Assembly (NCBI GenBank): GCA_902497065.1 | Contig: CABVDH010000004.1 | Span: 1 to 64,000, forward strand | DNA from: an uncultured Collinsella sp. | GTDB lineage: Bacteria > Actinomycetota > Coriobacteriia > Coriobacteriales > Coriobacteriaceae | Direction of reading: 5' to 3' | DNA: 64,000 nt | In this document: positions 26,824 through 34,694 of the stretch, piece after piece | Layout: every line of letters begins with the position of its first letter | How positions within the stretch are numbered: the first letter of the stretch is position 1 | Program-made: the position numbers and the translations under genes | The notes under the pieces: generated by a model | Databases searched by the model: none | What the model was told of the DNA's origin: nothing | The model's input: only the letters and a program-made list of their open reading frames with translations

Positions 26824-27456
26824 CTACATGCCCGCGAGACCGCGGGCGGCGGTGGCGCACATAAACGCCAAGGCTAAAATCACGAGCGAGCCCGCAATGT
26901 CTGCCAGCACGCCCATTGCACGACGCTCAAACAGCCAGCTCTCAAAGTGCGGGGCAACGTTGCGCCAAACACGCCACAGCAAGATGCCCATACCGATGAC
27001 GCCCGGGATATTGAGCAGTAGGATCTCGGAGCACAAAAGACCGATCAGGTTGCCGGCGGCAAAACCAGCGTCGCCCTCGCAGTATTTGCGATAAATCATG
27101 TACAACATGTACGCCACAAACGGCTGCAGGCACGCAGAGATAAACGTAACCACCATCGAGGGGTCCTGAGAAAAGACATCGGTGAGTTTATCGACACTCG
27201 TGGCATCTTTCGAAGCCAAGAACAAGCCAATGACCACCACGGGCACCACGCCCAAGATAACCTCGACCAGAGTAAACAACTTAGCAGTCAGATCCTCGCT
27301 AGCCGTATTGAGGTGAGGCGCCCACTCAGGATGAGCATGCGCGCCGACCTTCTTGTCCTTCTCGGCACGATCGGCCTTTTTACCCTCGGCAACCCGACGA
27401 CCAGGATCCTTGCGAGTTCCCGCCGCAGCAACCCGAGCCCGAGACTTCTTACCCAT
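26824..27456 (-). CDS. Hypothetical membrane protein with basic N-terminus
   Basis: Protein of 210 residues that I do not recognise. The first 45 residues are very basic (KKSRARVAAAGTRKDPGRR, then KKADRAEKDKK), probably cytoplasmic. Four hydrophobic segments follow at about 58-80, 100-120, 138-160 and 184-206. There is no enzyme motif. The start at 27456 follows GAGGTGTTGGTT; a GTG three codons upstream is the alternative. It is a single-gene unit flanked on both sides by terminators and palindromic elements. Confidence 0.7.
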   Translation of the reverse strand: MGKKSRARVAAAGTRKDPGRRVAEGKKADRAEKDKKVGAHAHPEWAPHLNTASEDLTAKLFTLVEVILGVVPVVVIGLFLASKDATSVDKLTDVFSQDPSMVVTFISACLQPFVAYMLYMIYRKYCEGDAGFAAGNLIGLLCSEILLLNIPGVIGMGILLWRVWRNVAPHFESWLFERRAMGVLADIAGSLVILALAFMCATAARGLAGM

Positions 27457-27540
27457 AACCAACACCTCACAAGAGGAAACGAATAGCCAACGCTACCCAG
27501 TGTACCCTCTAAGCAACGTCACCGCCCCAACCGGCCCCCA

Positions 27541-27571
27541 CAAAAACGTGCCGCCCCATAAGGGGCGGCAC
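27541..27571 (-). terminator. Rho-independent terminator, copy 2 (rubrerythrin)
   Basis: Read on minus: GTGCCGCCCC-TTAT-GGGGCGGCAC then GTTTTTGTG. It lies 3' of rubrerythrin beyond the palindromic element; paralogous to 26644-26671. Confidence 0.82.
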
Positions 27572-27707
27572 ACAAACTTTTTTATCAGCTTTTCTGTAGC
27601 GAGCACGCGACGACCCAAAGCGGGCCGGGAGGGCCGGACTACCTTCCCTCAACGCGACCCTGCGAAGCCGTGAGCGAGGAGGGAAGGTAGTCCGGCCCTC
27701 CCGGCCC
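27572..27707. repeat. Composite 3' element, copy 2: constant linker plus 29-bp perfect palindrome
   Basis: The linker at 27572-27615 matches copy 1. The arms 27622-27650 and 27679-27707 are complementary over all 29 bases (GGGCCGGGAGGGCCGG... / ...CCGGCCCTCCCGGCCC). The 28-base loop is conserved with copy 1 (GCGACCCTGCGAAGCCGTGA plus GCGAG). The stem sequences of the two copies are unrelated, so complementarity has been kept while sequence changed. It lies 21 bases from the rubrerythrin stop. Confidence 0.8.
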
Positions 27708-27728
27708 AGCTCACGCTAGCGCCAAGCG

Positions 27729-28268
27729 CTAGTAGTTCACCACCTGCTCCTCAAAGTACGCCTTCGGGTGGTTACACACCGGGCACACCTCAGGCGCCTC
27801 GGCACCAACGTGCAGGTGCCCGCAGTTCAGGCACTTCCACACCTTCACGCCCTCACGCTCAAACACCTCGCCCGACTCGATGCGCTCGACGAGTTTGTTG
27901 TAGCGCTCCTCGTGGGCCTTCTCGACGGCGGCGACGCCACGGAACTTCTCGGCGATCTCGGCAAAGCCCTCCTCCTCGGCGGTCTTGGCGAACTCGTCGT
28001 ACATCGTGGTCCACTCGTAGTTCTCGCCCGCGGCGGCGTCACGCAGGTTGTCCAGAGTGCCCGGAACGGCGCCGTCGTGCAGATACTTAAACCACAGCTT
28101 GGCGTGCTCGGACTCGTTGCCCGCCGTCTCGGCAAAGATATTCGAGATCTGAACGTAGCCGTCCTTTTTGGCCTTGGAGGCATAGTAGCGATACTTGGTG
28201 TGTGCCTGGGACTCACCGGCAAAAGCAGTCTCGAGGTTCTTCTTGGTCTGAGAGTTCTCAAAATCCAT
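27729..28268 (-). CDS. rbr: Rubrerythrin
   Basis: Cytoplasmic protein of 179 residues that reduces hydrogen peroxide in anaerobes using electrons from rubredoxin or NADH systems. The N-terminal ferritin-like di-iron domain shows FAGESQAHTKY, AGNESEHAKLWF and VAAVEKAHEERY with the ligand Glu and His. The C-terminal rubredoxin-like domain holds CLNCGHLHVG and CPVCNHPKAYF, the two CxxC iron knuckles. Length is normal. The start at 28268 is chosen on homology to the usual short N-terminus (MDFENSQTKKNL); an in-frame start seven codons upstream also exists. Confidence 0.95.
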   Translation of the reverse strand: MDFENSQTKKNLETAFAGESQAHTKYRYYASKAKKDGYVQISNIFAETAGNESEHAKLWFKYLHDGAVPGTLDNLRDAAAGENYEWTTMYDEFAKTAEEEGFAEIAEKFRGVAAVEKAHEERYNKLVERIESGEVFEREGVKVWKCLNCGHLHVGAEAPEVCPVCNHPKAYFEEQVVNY

Positions 28269-28382
28269 AGGTGTACTTCCCTTCAACACGTGCCGCCCAT
28301 AGGCTTTGAGCGACCTTGTTTTTAGGATGCCCTCAAGCCGCGAATTTAAACCTTACAATCCCGTTCTTCAGATTTGAGCGGG

Positions 28383-29288
28383 CTACACACTCAACCAGCA
28401 ATCGCCCTCGGCTCGGCAAAAGCCCTCGTGCTCCAGGTCAGCTAGAATGCCCGCGATCAAGTCGCACTCGACCGGCCCGCGACCGGCTGCCGCTTCCATC
28501 TCGTTAACGCCCACCACGGCATCAGCAAGCGTAATCCCCGCCGGCTGCCCATCGCGCGCTGCCAACAACATACGCACGATATGCGCGCGCTTTTGGCGGC
28601 GCGAGCCCTCAAACTTGGACTGACGACTATAGCCCGCCGACCGCCTGGACGGATTGGGCAGTGTCTTTTTAAGATACGCGCCGTAATCCAGCAATGCGTA
28701 ATACCACGCGCGCGGCGTGTCGGCATCGTCTTGAGGCGCGGCAAAGGGCGCGATCTCGTCCGCCGCCGCACCGGGGGCCGCCGGACAGGCAGCTTGGATC
28801 AGCGGCACCAGTTCGCGATCGGGAACGGCCGGCACATCGGGAAAGAAATGATGCAAAAAGACCGTGCGCACATTGGTCTCCAAATACACGCCCGGAAGAT
28901 CGAATGCAAACGAACGGATGCCCTGCGCCGTTGCCGGGCCAATGCCGGGCAGAGCGACCAAGTCACGCGTCTCGCGCGGAAACTCCCCATCCCAGTCCTC
29001 TACAACGCACTGTGCAGCCCTGTGAAGCGCCAAGGCGCGGCGATTATAGCCCATCCCCTGCCACGCATCCAAGACATCGGAAGGGACAGCCTGAGCGAGC
29101 GCCTGAACAGTCGGAAAGCGATCGAGCCACGCCGGCATACGCGTCTCCACGCGCGGCACCTGCGTCTGCTGCAGCATGACCTCGGAGAGCCAGATGATAT
29201 ACGGGTCGCGCGTTCGGCGCCACGGAAGGTCGCGATAACGCAAGACCCCTTCCGAACGAATCATCGAACGAAAGGGGTCCTGAATCAT
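28383..29288 (-). CDS. mutY: MutY-like adenine glycosylase lacking the Fe-S cluster
   Basis: DNA glycosylase of 301 residues (HhH-GPD). PYIIWLSEVMLQQTQVPRVE holds the MutY catalytic Glu, and LPGIGPATAQGIRSF is the helix-hairpin-helix. The position of the conserved catalytic Asp (LDGNV in E. coli MutY) reads LETNVRTV, so Glu replaces Asp. The usual C-x6-C-x2-C-x5-C iron-sulphur ligands are absent and there is no NUDIX-like 8-oxoG reader domain; the C-terminal 60 residues form another small domain. This matches a short Fe-S-free subfamily sometimes annotated as A/G-specific glycosylase. Its ATG is 21 bases after the Rrf2 gene's stop, so the two are co-transcribed. Confidence 0.82.
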   Translation of the reverse strand: MIQDPFRSMIRSEGVLRYRDLPWRRTRDPYIIWLSEVMLQQTQVPRVETRMPAWLDRFPTVQALAQAVPSDVLDAWQGMGYNRRALALHRAAQCVVEDWDGEFPRETRDLVALPGIGPATAQGIRSFAFDLPGVYLETNVRTVFLHHFFPDVPAVPDRELVPLIQAACPAAPGAAADEIAPFAAPQDDADTPRAWYYALLDYGAYLKKTLPNPSRRSAGYSRQSKFEGSRRQKRAHIVRMLLAARDGQPAGITLADAVVGVNEMEAAAGRGPVECDLIAGILADLEHEGFCRAEGDCWLSV

Positions 29289-29309
29289 AGCTATACTCCT
29301 TATGCGGCG

Positions 29310-29795
29310 CTATTCCTCCCGGCAAGCGTACGCGCAGGCAGCGTACTCGGGAAACGCATCGCGATCGGCGAACTTGGGATCGACAGCCGGAAACTGGCGA
29401 TGGGCGACGATATCGCCGAGCGAAACGGAATCGAGGTAGTCGCGCATCAACGCCTGGGCTCCGGCCCACAGGGGATGATAGCAGCACGCGCCCATGCGCG
29501 CACAGTCACCATCGGGGGCGGTGCAGTCGTTCATAACCATAGGGCCCTGAACGGCCTCGACGACCTGGCGGATAGTGACGTCGTCCGGACTGACCTTGAG
29601 ACGCATGCCACCGTGGACGCCACGCAGGCTCTCCACAATACCGGCCTGGACCAAACCATGCTGAATCGAACGGGCAAACGAATACGGGACATTGACCTCT
29701 TCGGCAGCGGTGCGAACAGAAAGCAAACGCTCCGGATCCTCAGCAAGCATCGCCAGCATACGAAGGGCGTAATCAGTCTTCCTCGATATGTCCAT
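29310..29795 (-). CDS. Rrf2 family transcriptional regulator
   Basis: Protein of 161 residues with an Rrf2 winged helix (MDISRKTDYALRMLAMLAE, then TAAEEVNVPYSFARSIQHGL and GGMRLKVSPDDVTI). It carries a cysteine set CTAPDGDCARMGACC in the position where IscR and NsrR bind an iron-sulphur cluster, so it probably senses iron-sulphur status, oxygen or NO. Extra cysteines lie at the C-terminus (CAYAC). The start at 29795 follows GAAAGGGG. It is the first gene of an operon with the mutY-like gene; a redox sensor ahead of an oxidative-damage glycosylase makes sense. Confidence 0.9.
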   Translation of the reverse strand: MDISRKTDYALRMLAMLAEDPERLLSVRTAAEEVNVPYSFARSIQHGLVQAGIVESLRGVHGGMRLKVSPDDVTIRQVVEAVQGPMVMNDCTAPDGDCARMGACCYHPLWAGAQALMRDYLDSVSLGDIVAHRQFPAVDPKFADRDAFPEYAACAYACREE

Positions 29796-30116
29796 TTTTC
29801 CCCTTTCAAGGAATACGAACAGCTCGAACGAGCTCCGGGGCCGAGCTTGCGTCGAGACGCTAAATGACCGCCAGGACATCCAAATGGTAAATCGGATATC
29901 CACTGAGTGCCGCGCTTGGAGCGAAATGCATCAGATGCGGCGCACAGTGCAATTTAGTATAACCTAACCCCCTGCCTCGTAGAACAGGTGTTGCGCAACA
30001 AAGCTGTTGTTCAGACAAATATACTTATTAGATTTTACTTGCGTTCCCGAAGGCGCGGGGATTCTGGGCGAAGATGCACCAGGGCGATCGTTCTATCGAA
30101 ACAAAGTGCATCAAAC
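29796..30116. other. Intergenic region upstream of rrf2
   Basis: About 320 bases between the Rrf2 gene and the tRNA-Asp terminator. I see no coding frame with a ribosome site. Read on minus, GGTTATACTAAATTG (near 29953-29967) gives a plausible -10-like TATACT upstream of rrf2. Nothing else recognisable. Confidence 0.4.
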
Positions 30117-30146
30117 GCAAAAAGCCACGTCCGAAGACATGGCTTT
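30117..30146 (-). terminator. Terminator of tRNA-Asp
   Basis: Read on minus: AAAGCCATGT-CTTCGG-ACGTGGCTTT followed by TTTTGCG, 9 bases beyond the tRNA 3' end. Confidence 0.85.
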
Positions 30147-30154
30147 AATTGCGT

Positions 30155-30232
<78 letters not shown>

Positions 30233-30341
30233 AGGCAGACGTTCGCGTTTGTTTCCGCTCGCGTGCGCTGCGGGGATTAGTATACACAGAAGTCTGTCCG
30301 CCGCGCAACAACTTTTTTGAAAAAATTTTTCGGGGCCATCC

Positions 30342-30484
30342 GGGAGGGTCTCCGGGGCTGAGGGCGGGGGTTAAGTTTGCTGCTCTACAGTCCTGCGCAA
30401 GACGGAAAGCACATTAAGTGCTTTCCTTTGCGTGCGGAACTCGCGACAAACTTAACCCCCGCCCTCAGCCCCGGAGACCCTCCC
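30342..30484. repeat. 38-bp perfect palindrome with inner hairpin (143 bp)
   Basis: Arms 30342-30379 and 30447-30484 are complementary over all 38 bases (GGGAGGGTCTCCGGGGCTGA... with ...TCAGCCCCGGAGACCCTCCC). The 67-base centre carries an inner perfect hairpin GGAAAGCAC-ATTAA-GTGCTTTCC (30404-30426) and CCTGCGCAAG, reminiscent of the constant loop at 26751 and 27652. It occupies the 410-base gap between tRNA-Asp and the phosphodiesterase; no gene is visible there. Confidence 0.8.
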
Positions 30485-30600
30485 TGCCGTCACTTTGTTC
30501 AACCAGTTTTGCGGGCGTGCGCCGCTGCGCGGCTAGCCCGCGTGCTCCTCGGCGGGGTTGGTCTGATGGATCTTGTTGAACTTTGGCCTTTGGCTTAAAG

Positions 30601-30635
30601 AAAAACGGGAGATGCGGCTTGCATCCCCCGTTTTT
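30601..30635 (-). terminator. Terminator of the metallophosphoesterase gene
   Basis: Read on minus: AAAAACGGGGGATGC-AAGCC-GCATCTCCCGTTTTT then CTTT, a strong hairpin with one mismatch, 7 bases after the stop of 30643-31110. It would also work on plus. Confidence 0.85.
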
Positions 30636-30642
30636 GTTGCGG

Positions 30643-31110
30643 TTAGTCTAGGTCAATAAACTTGGTGCTTATGATCTTGCCGTCTTTTACTAGCATTCTG
30701 GCCATGGTGGGGCCTCGGGTGCCTCTGGGGTAGCTGGCGCTGCCCGGGTTGAGGACTAAGCAACGGCCCACTTGGGCTTCTTTGGTTACGTGGGTGTGGC
30801 CGTTGATGGCTACGTCTACGGATCCCACCGGAAGGTCTTCACGGTAGTGGGCTACGGCGAATTTGAGGCCTTCGTAGGTGAAGAGGGCCAGACGGTCTAC
30901 ATCCGGGCCGTAGTCGCGGTAGTAGTCGTTGTTGCCTAGGACCGCTCGCACGGGGGCGATGGTGCATAGATGTTCGTAATCCATCTCTGAGGTGAGGTCT
31001 CCGGCGTGGATGATCAGATCTGCGCCCTTGAGCTCGTCCAGAAGCGCAGGCGAAAGATAGCCGTGAGTGTCCGAGATGATGTCGATACGCTTGGCGCTTG
31101 CACTGTTCAT
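30643..31110 (-). CDS. YfcE/MJ0936-type metallophosphoesterase
   Basis: Single-domain calcineurin-like phosphoesterase of 155 residues. Metal ligands are visible in DIISDTHGYL, IIHAGDLTSE, VLGNNDYY, VAHYRED (the usual GH is AH here) and NGHTHV. Relatives are cytoplasmic phosphodiesterases with broad activity in vitro. The change of Gly-His to Ala-His in the fourth motif is conservative. ATG follows GGAAGGGATCCC. Single gene with its own terminator. Confidence 0.88.
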   Translation of the reverse strand: MNSASAKRIDIISDTHGYLSPALLDELKGADLIIHAGDLTSEMDYEHLCTIAPVRAVLGNNDYYRDYGPDVDRLALFTYEGLKFAVAHYREDLPVGSVDVAINGHTHVTKEAQVGRCLVLNPGSASYPRGTRGPTMARMLVKDGKIISTKFIDLD

Positions 31111-31150
31111 GGGATCCCTTCCGCAAAAAACGATTCGGCAGATACATACA

Positions 31151-31201
31151 AAAAAGGCCCCACGGCTCCGCAGACGATGGGTCTACAGGGCTGCGGGGCC
31201 A
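31151..31201 (-). terminator. Terminator of the GT-LytS-LytTR operon
   Basis: Read on minus: GGCCCCGCAGCC ... GGAGCCGTGGGGCC followed by TTTTTTGTATG, just after the response-regulator stop at 31207. Confidence 0.85.
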
Positions 31202-31206
31202 GTGTG

Positions 31207-31923
31207 CTAGAGACTCAGGGCCTTCTTGAGCGGCACGACGCGGCGGCGCGAAACCGGCACGCGTTCGTCGACGCCCGTAATGCCCAGCTGGATGGCGCCC
31301 GAGGGCACCGTCTCGACGTCCGTAACGCACGCCAAGTTGACGATATAGCGGCGGTGAACACGGAAGAAGCCAAAATCGCAGAGCTTAGCCTCAAACTGCG
31401 CCAGCGAGGTCGTCGACAAAAAGCGATCATCGACGGTATAAATGCAAGAGTAATCGTCCTTGGCCATGATAAAGCGAATGTCGTCCACGGGAATGAGCAC
31501 CTTGCGGCCGCCCTTTTCCACCGGGATACGCTCGATGGTCACCTTGCTGTCCGTAACCGGCTTGGCGCGTTGCATGACCTTCTCGATCGCGCGATCCAAG
31601 CGAGCTTCCTCGACCGGCTTCATCAGATAATCGACGGCATCCACGTCGAATGCCTCGACCGCATGGTCGCTATACGCAGTCACAAACACGATCGCCGGCG
31701 GATTTTTGAGCTTATGCAGCGCCTCGGCAAGTTGCAGGCCCGAGGCACCGGGCATCGAGATATCGAGAAACACGACATCCACGCGACTTTCCATAAGCAT
31801 CTCGATGGCGGAGCGGACGCTCGACGCCTCCGTGATCGTGCCGATCTTGCCCGTTTGCTCGAGCAGGAAGCGAAGCTCCGAGCGAGCCGGCGCCTCATCA
31901 TCCACAATCATCGCACGCAGCAT
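31207..31923 (-). CDS. LytTR-family response regulator, pair 1
   Basis: Response regulator of 238 residues. The receiver domain (1-120) has IVDDEAPARSEL, the phospho-acceptor Asp in DVVFLDISMPG and the Lys near LMKPVEEARLDRAI. The LytTR DNA-binding domain (about 138-235) has FFRVHRRYIVNLACV. It follows the histidine kinase 31996-33339 by 72 bases and is the last gene of a glycosyltransferase-kinase-regulator operon. LytTR systems commonly control cell-wall, adhesion or nutrient genes. The start at 31923 (MLRAMIVDDE) is preferred to a TTG seven codons upstream. Confidence 0.9.
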   Translation of the reverse strand: MLRAMIVDDEAPARSELRFLLEQTGKIGTITEASSVRSAIEMLMESRVDVVFLDISMPGASGLQLAEALHKLKNPPAIVFVTAYSDHAVEAFDVDAVDYLMKPVEEARLDRAIEKVMQRAKPVTDSKVTIERIPVEKGGRKVLIPVDDIRFIMAKDDYSCIYTVDDRFLSTTSLAQFEAKLCDFGFFRVHRRYIVNLACVTDVETVPSGAIQLGITGVDERVPVSRRRVVPLKKALSL

Positions 31924-31995
31924 AGGGATAAAACCTTTCGTCAACTAACTACGCCGGGCATCCGTCGCATGACGTTGAGCCCGTAGCCTTTTATT

Positions 31996-33339
31996 TTACT
32001 CTTGAATGTCAAAGATGCTCTCTGACAAATCAAGATGAAGGAGCACTTTGGTGCCCTTGCCCGGCGCCGATTCGACACGCGTATAGGAGTGCGGCCCATA
32101 AAAGCGATGGATGCGCTCCGAAATATTGTGCATGGCCACACCGGCGCCGCCACCCTGGGGAGAGCTGGCGTCGGGACGGGCAGAGCGTTCGTCAAACAGT
32201 CTGGCGGCGGTACCCTCATCCATGCCCACGCCATTATCGGCCACGGCAATCAAGATTGCATCCTCGCCGTCTTGGTGAACGGTCACGTCGATCCTCAGGG
32301 CGTCGTCATCGCCCATACCATGACGTACGGCGTTCTCGACAATCGGCTGGATCACGAACGCCGGCACCAGCGTATCTTCCACGTCCTCGGACACATCGAA
32401 CGTCGCAAGCACGCGGTCCTCGCCAAAGCGGGCCTTCTCAAAGGTAAGGTAGCGCTTGGTCTGTGCGACCTCGCGCGAGACCGGAATAAGCGATCCCGAG
32501 TTGTCGAGCGTGGCACGATAGAACGATGAGAACTCACGAAGCAGTTCGCGGGCCCGCAGCGGGTCGGTGCGCGTAAACGATGCAATGGTGTTCAGCGTGT
32601 TGAACAGGAAGTGCGGGTTAATCTGCGCCTGCAGCGCACGCACCTCGGCGCGCGCTGTGAGCTCCTTTTGCACCTCGAGCTCGTGGATGGCGAGCTGCGT
32701 GGACAAGATCTCGGCAAAGCCCGAGGCAAGCGCGTACTGGGTACGGTCGACGGCGCGCGGGGTCTTGTAGTAGAACTTGAGCGTGCCGACGGTGCGATCG
32801 CCCACCTTGATGGGGGCGATAATGCCGGCGGGGACTTGGTTGTGCGAGCCATCCGAGCCCACGACATCCACCATACGGTTGAACGACTGCACGATGCCAT
32901 GTTCGATAACGTAGCGTGTGGCAAGCGTGTGGATGGGAGAATCTGGCAGTAGTTTTTCCTCAAACTCGCCCGCGCAGGCCAACACGTTGCCCTCGTCGGT
33001 GATGGCCACCGTCATGGCGCGCGTCTCGGGCAAAATGCGCCGGCACACCAAACGCGCCGACTCCTGCGTCAGACCGCCCTTAATGTCCTCGAGCATGGCC
33101 GAGGCCACCGAGAGCGTCTCCTCGGTGTACTGGGAGCGCACCGAATCGGGATTGAGCGTCAAAAAGATAAAGATGCACAGAAAGATGCACAGCAGCGCGC
33201 AGGCAATCACCGTGGCGATCGGCTCGATACCGGTCACCAAGGCAAAAATAAAGTACACCAGCACGCAAATGGCGCAGGCAACGGCAATGATGCGAAAGAT
33301 TGATATTGAACTATCGCGCTGGGCGCGGCGGTCGATCAT
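31996..33339 (-). CDS. LytS-type sensor histidine kinase, pair 1
   Basis: Membrane histidine kinase of 447 residues: two hydrophobic segments at about 13-37 and 41-62, a GAF-like sensor region (about 80-225), then the LytS His_kinase region with QINPHFLFNTLNTIASF (phospho-acceptor His). The ATPase domain has NAVRHGMG (N-box) and VADNGVGMDEG (G1). It shares a start/stop overlap of 4 bases (ATGA) with the upstream glycosyltransferase and lies before its regulator, so all three are translated together. The signal sensed is unknown. The second pair at 37.1-39.3 kb has the same architecture. Confidence 0.9.
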   Translation of the reverse strand: MIDRRAQRDSSISIFRIIAVACAICVLVYFIFALVTGIEPIATVIACALLCIFLCIFIFLTLNPDSVRSQYTEETLSVASAMLEDIKGGLTQESARLVCRRILPETRAMTVAITDEGNVLACAGEFEEKLLPDSPIHTLATRYVIEHGIVQSFNRMVDVVGSDGSHNQVPAGIIAPIKVGDRTVGTLKFYYKTPRAVDRTQYALASGFAEILSTQLAIHELEVQKELTARAEVRALQAQINPHFLFNTLNTIASFTRTDPLRARELLREFSSFYRATLDNSGSLIPVSREVAQTKRYLTFEKARFGEDRVLATFDVSEDVEDTLVPAFVIQPIVENAVRHGMGDDDALRIDVTVHQDGEDAILIAVADNGVGMDEGTAARLFDERSARPDASSPQGGGAGVAMHNISERIHRFYGPHSYTRVESAPGKGTKVLLHLDLSESIFDIQE

Positions 33340-34523
33340 TCGGCCCCCTCCAGGATACTGATCAGTTGTGCGTCACGCCAAAGCCCGTCCATGATCTTGG
33401 GCCAAAAGCTCTGGAAACGCAGGTAGCTTGCAGCGTTTTGGCGCGCATAGGCCTTTGCCTCGCCGATACCATGGCGCCAAATGCGCAGGTAGCCCTCATG
33501 CTCGCGGGTAAACACGCTGCGGACCATAGCGGTCTTGCGCACGCGGTCGTCGAGCTCGCGCGAAATCCACGGGCCCGGATAGGGCATGAGCGATGCCGCC
33601 GTAACGGGAATGAGCTCCTTTTGATGCGCGGCGAATGTCAACTTGGCCCGTTCGTAGTACCAACGGTATACATCCTGCATAAAGCGCGGTGAGCGCTTTT
33701 CGGACTCCGGAGGCAGATGGCGCACGGTCCACTCGTTATCGAACCACACGTCGTAGCCAAACATGCGCATGTTAAAGAGGTAATCCAAGTCCTCGCCGCG
33801 GGTGATAAACGGGTCAAAGGCCACACGCGTAAAGGCGCGGGCGTGCAGGGCCATCAGACCGCCGCACACGTAGTTGGAGCGCGAGATGCGGGTGCCCGAG
33901 AGCGCCTTTTTCATCCAACGGTTGAACTCGATGCGCTTGGTCCACCAACGATGGCAGATGCCCGCCTTGTCCGTGGGAGCCAGCGGCGAGCCGTCGCGAT
34001 CGTAGAAATAGCCGCTCTTGACCAAGATCGGCAAGCCCTGACGCGTCTGCTGCCCCAACGCATAGGTCGCGCGCTTCATAAAGTCGGCGTCGATGACAGT
34101 CTCATCGTCATCCAAAAAGATAACCGCGTCATGCCCCAGCACAGCGGCACAGGCTAGCCCCATGTTGCGGATGGCACCGTAGCCTCGCAGGCTCACGCAC
34201 TCGCCCGAACCCTTGGGCGCGATCTGAGCAACCCGGTCTGCAATGCGCGAGGCCTGGGTGTTGGTGACAACGGTGACCTTGAGCGTGGGATGCGCGTCGA
34301 CAATCTCGCGCACGCGCAGCGACACATCGGCTGTGGCAGAAACGGGACAGACCACCAAAAGGATGATGCGCGGGATGTCACGTACCTGCTCAAGCGAGGC
34401 CAGGCAGCGGTCGAGTTCGGGATTGTCGGCGTTGAGTCGCGTCGAATGGTCATAGGTGCCAGGGGCGTTTGCGCAAGCGTCATCGCCCGCCCAATACGTT
34501 GGAATCACGACTGTGGCGTTCAT
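33336..34523 (-). CDS. Glycosyltransferase family 2 protein
   Basis: Cytoplasmic protein of 395 residues with a GT-A fold: TVVIPTYWAGDD at the N-terminus, the metal-binding DxD in AVIFLDDDETVID, and a C-terminal half with RGEDLDYLFNMRMFGYDVWF, a family 2 acceptor-loop region. There is no membrane helix. It probably adds sugars to surface polymers or lipids. It is the first gene of an operon with a LytS kinase and LytTR regulator, which is unusual: the regulator may control surface glycans. ATG follows GGGAGGGTAAGGC. Confidence 0.82.
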   Translation of the reverse strand: MNATVVIPTYWAGDDACANAPGTYDHSTRLNADNPELDRCLASLEQVRDIPRIILLVVCPVSATADVSLRVREIVDAHPTLKVTVVTNTQASRIADRVAQIAPKGSGECVSLRGYGAIRNMGLACAAVLGHDAVIFLDDDETVIDADFMKRATYALGQQTRQGLPILVKSGYFYDRDGSPLAPTDKAGICHRWWTKRIEFNRWMKKALSGTRISRSNYVCGGLMALHARAFTRVAFDPFITRGEDLDYLFNMRMFGYDVWFDNEWTVRHLPPESEKRSPRFMQDVYRWYYERAKLTFAAHQKELIPVTAASLMPYPGPWISRELDDRVRKTAMVRSVFTREHEGYLRIWRHGIGEAKAYARQNAASYLRFQSFWPKIMDGLWRDAQLISILEGAE

Positions 34524-34540
34524 GCCTTACCCTCCCTGCA

Positions 34541-34580
34541 ACACAAAAACGGGACGCCGCCAAACACAGGCGACGCCCCG
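34541..34580 (-). terminator. Terminator of the MFS gene
   Basis: Read on minus: GGGGCGTCGCC-TGTGTTT-GGCGGCGTCCC then GTTTTTGTG. It separates the MFS gene from the glycosyltransferase operon. Confidence 0.85.
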
Positions 34581-34694
34581 CGACCTAGCTGATTCCATCA
34601 TACCCACTTGGGCAAATCATTGCTCGCAAGTCGCAATGTTTATTGCGGATAACCCCAAAAGAGTACCGTGGACAGGCACAATAGCCGCTCGCTC

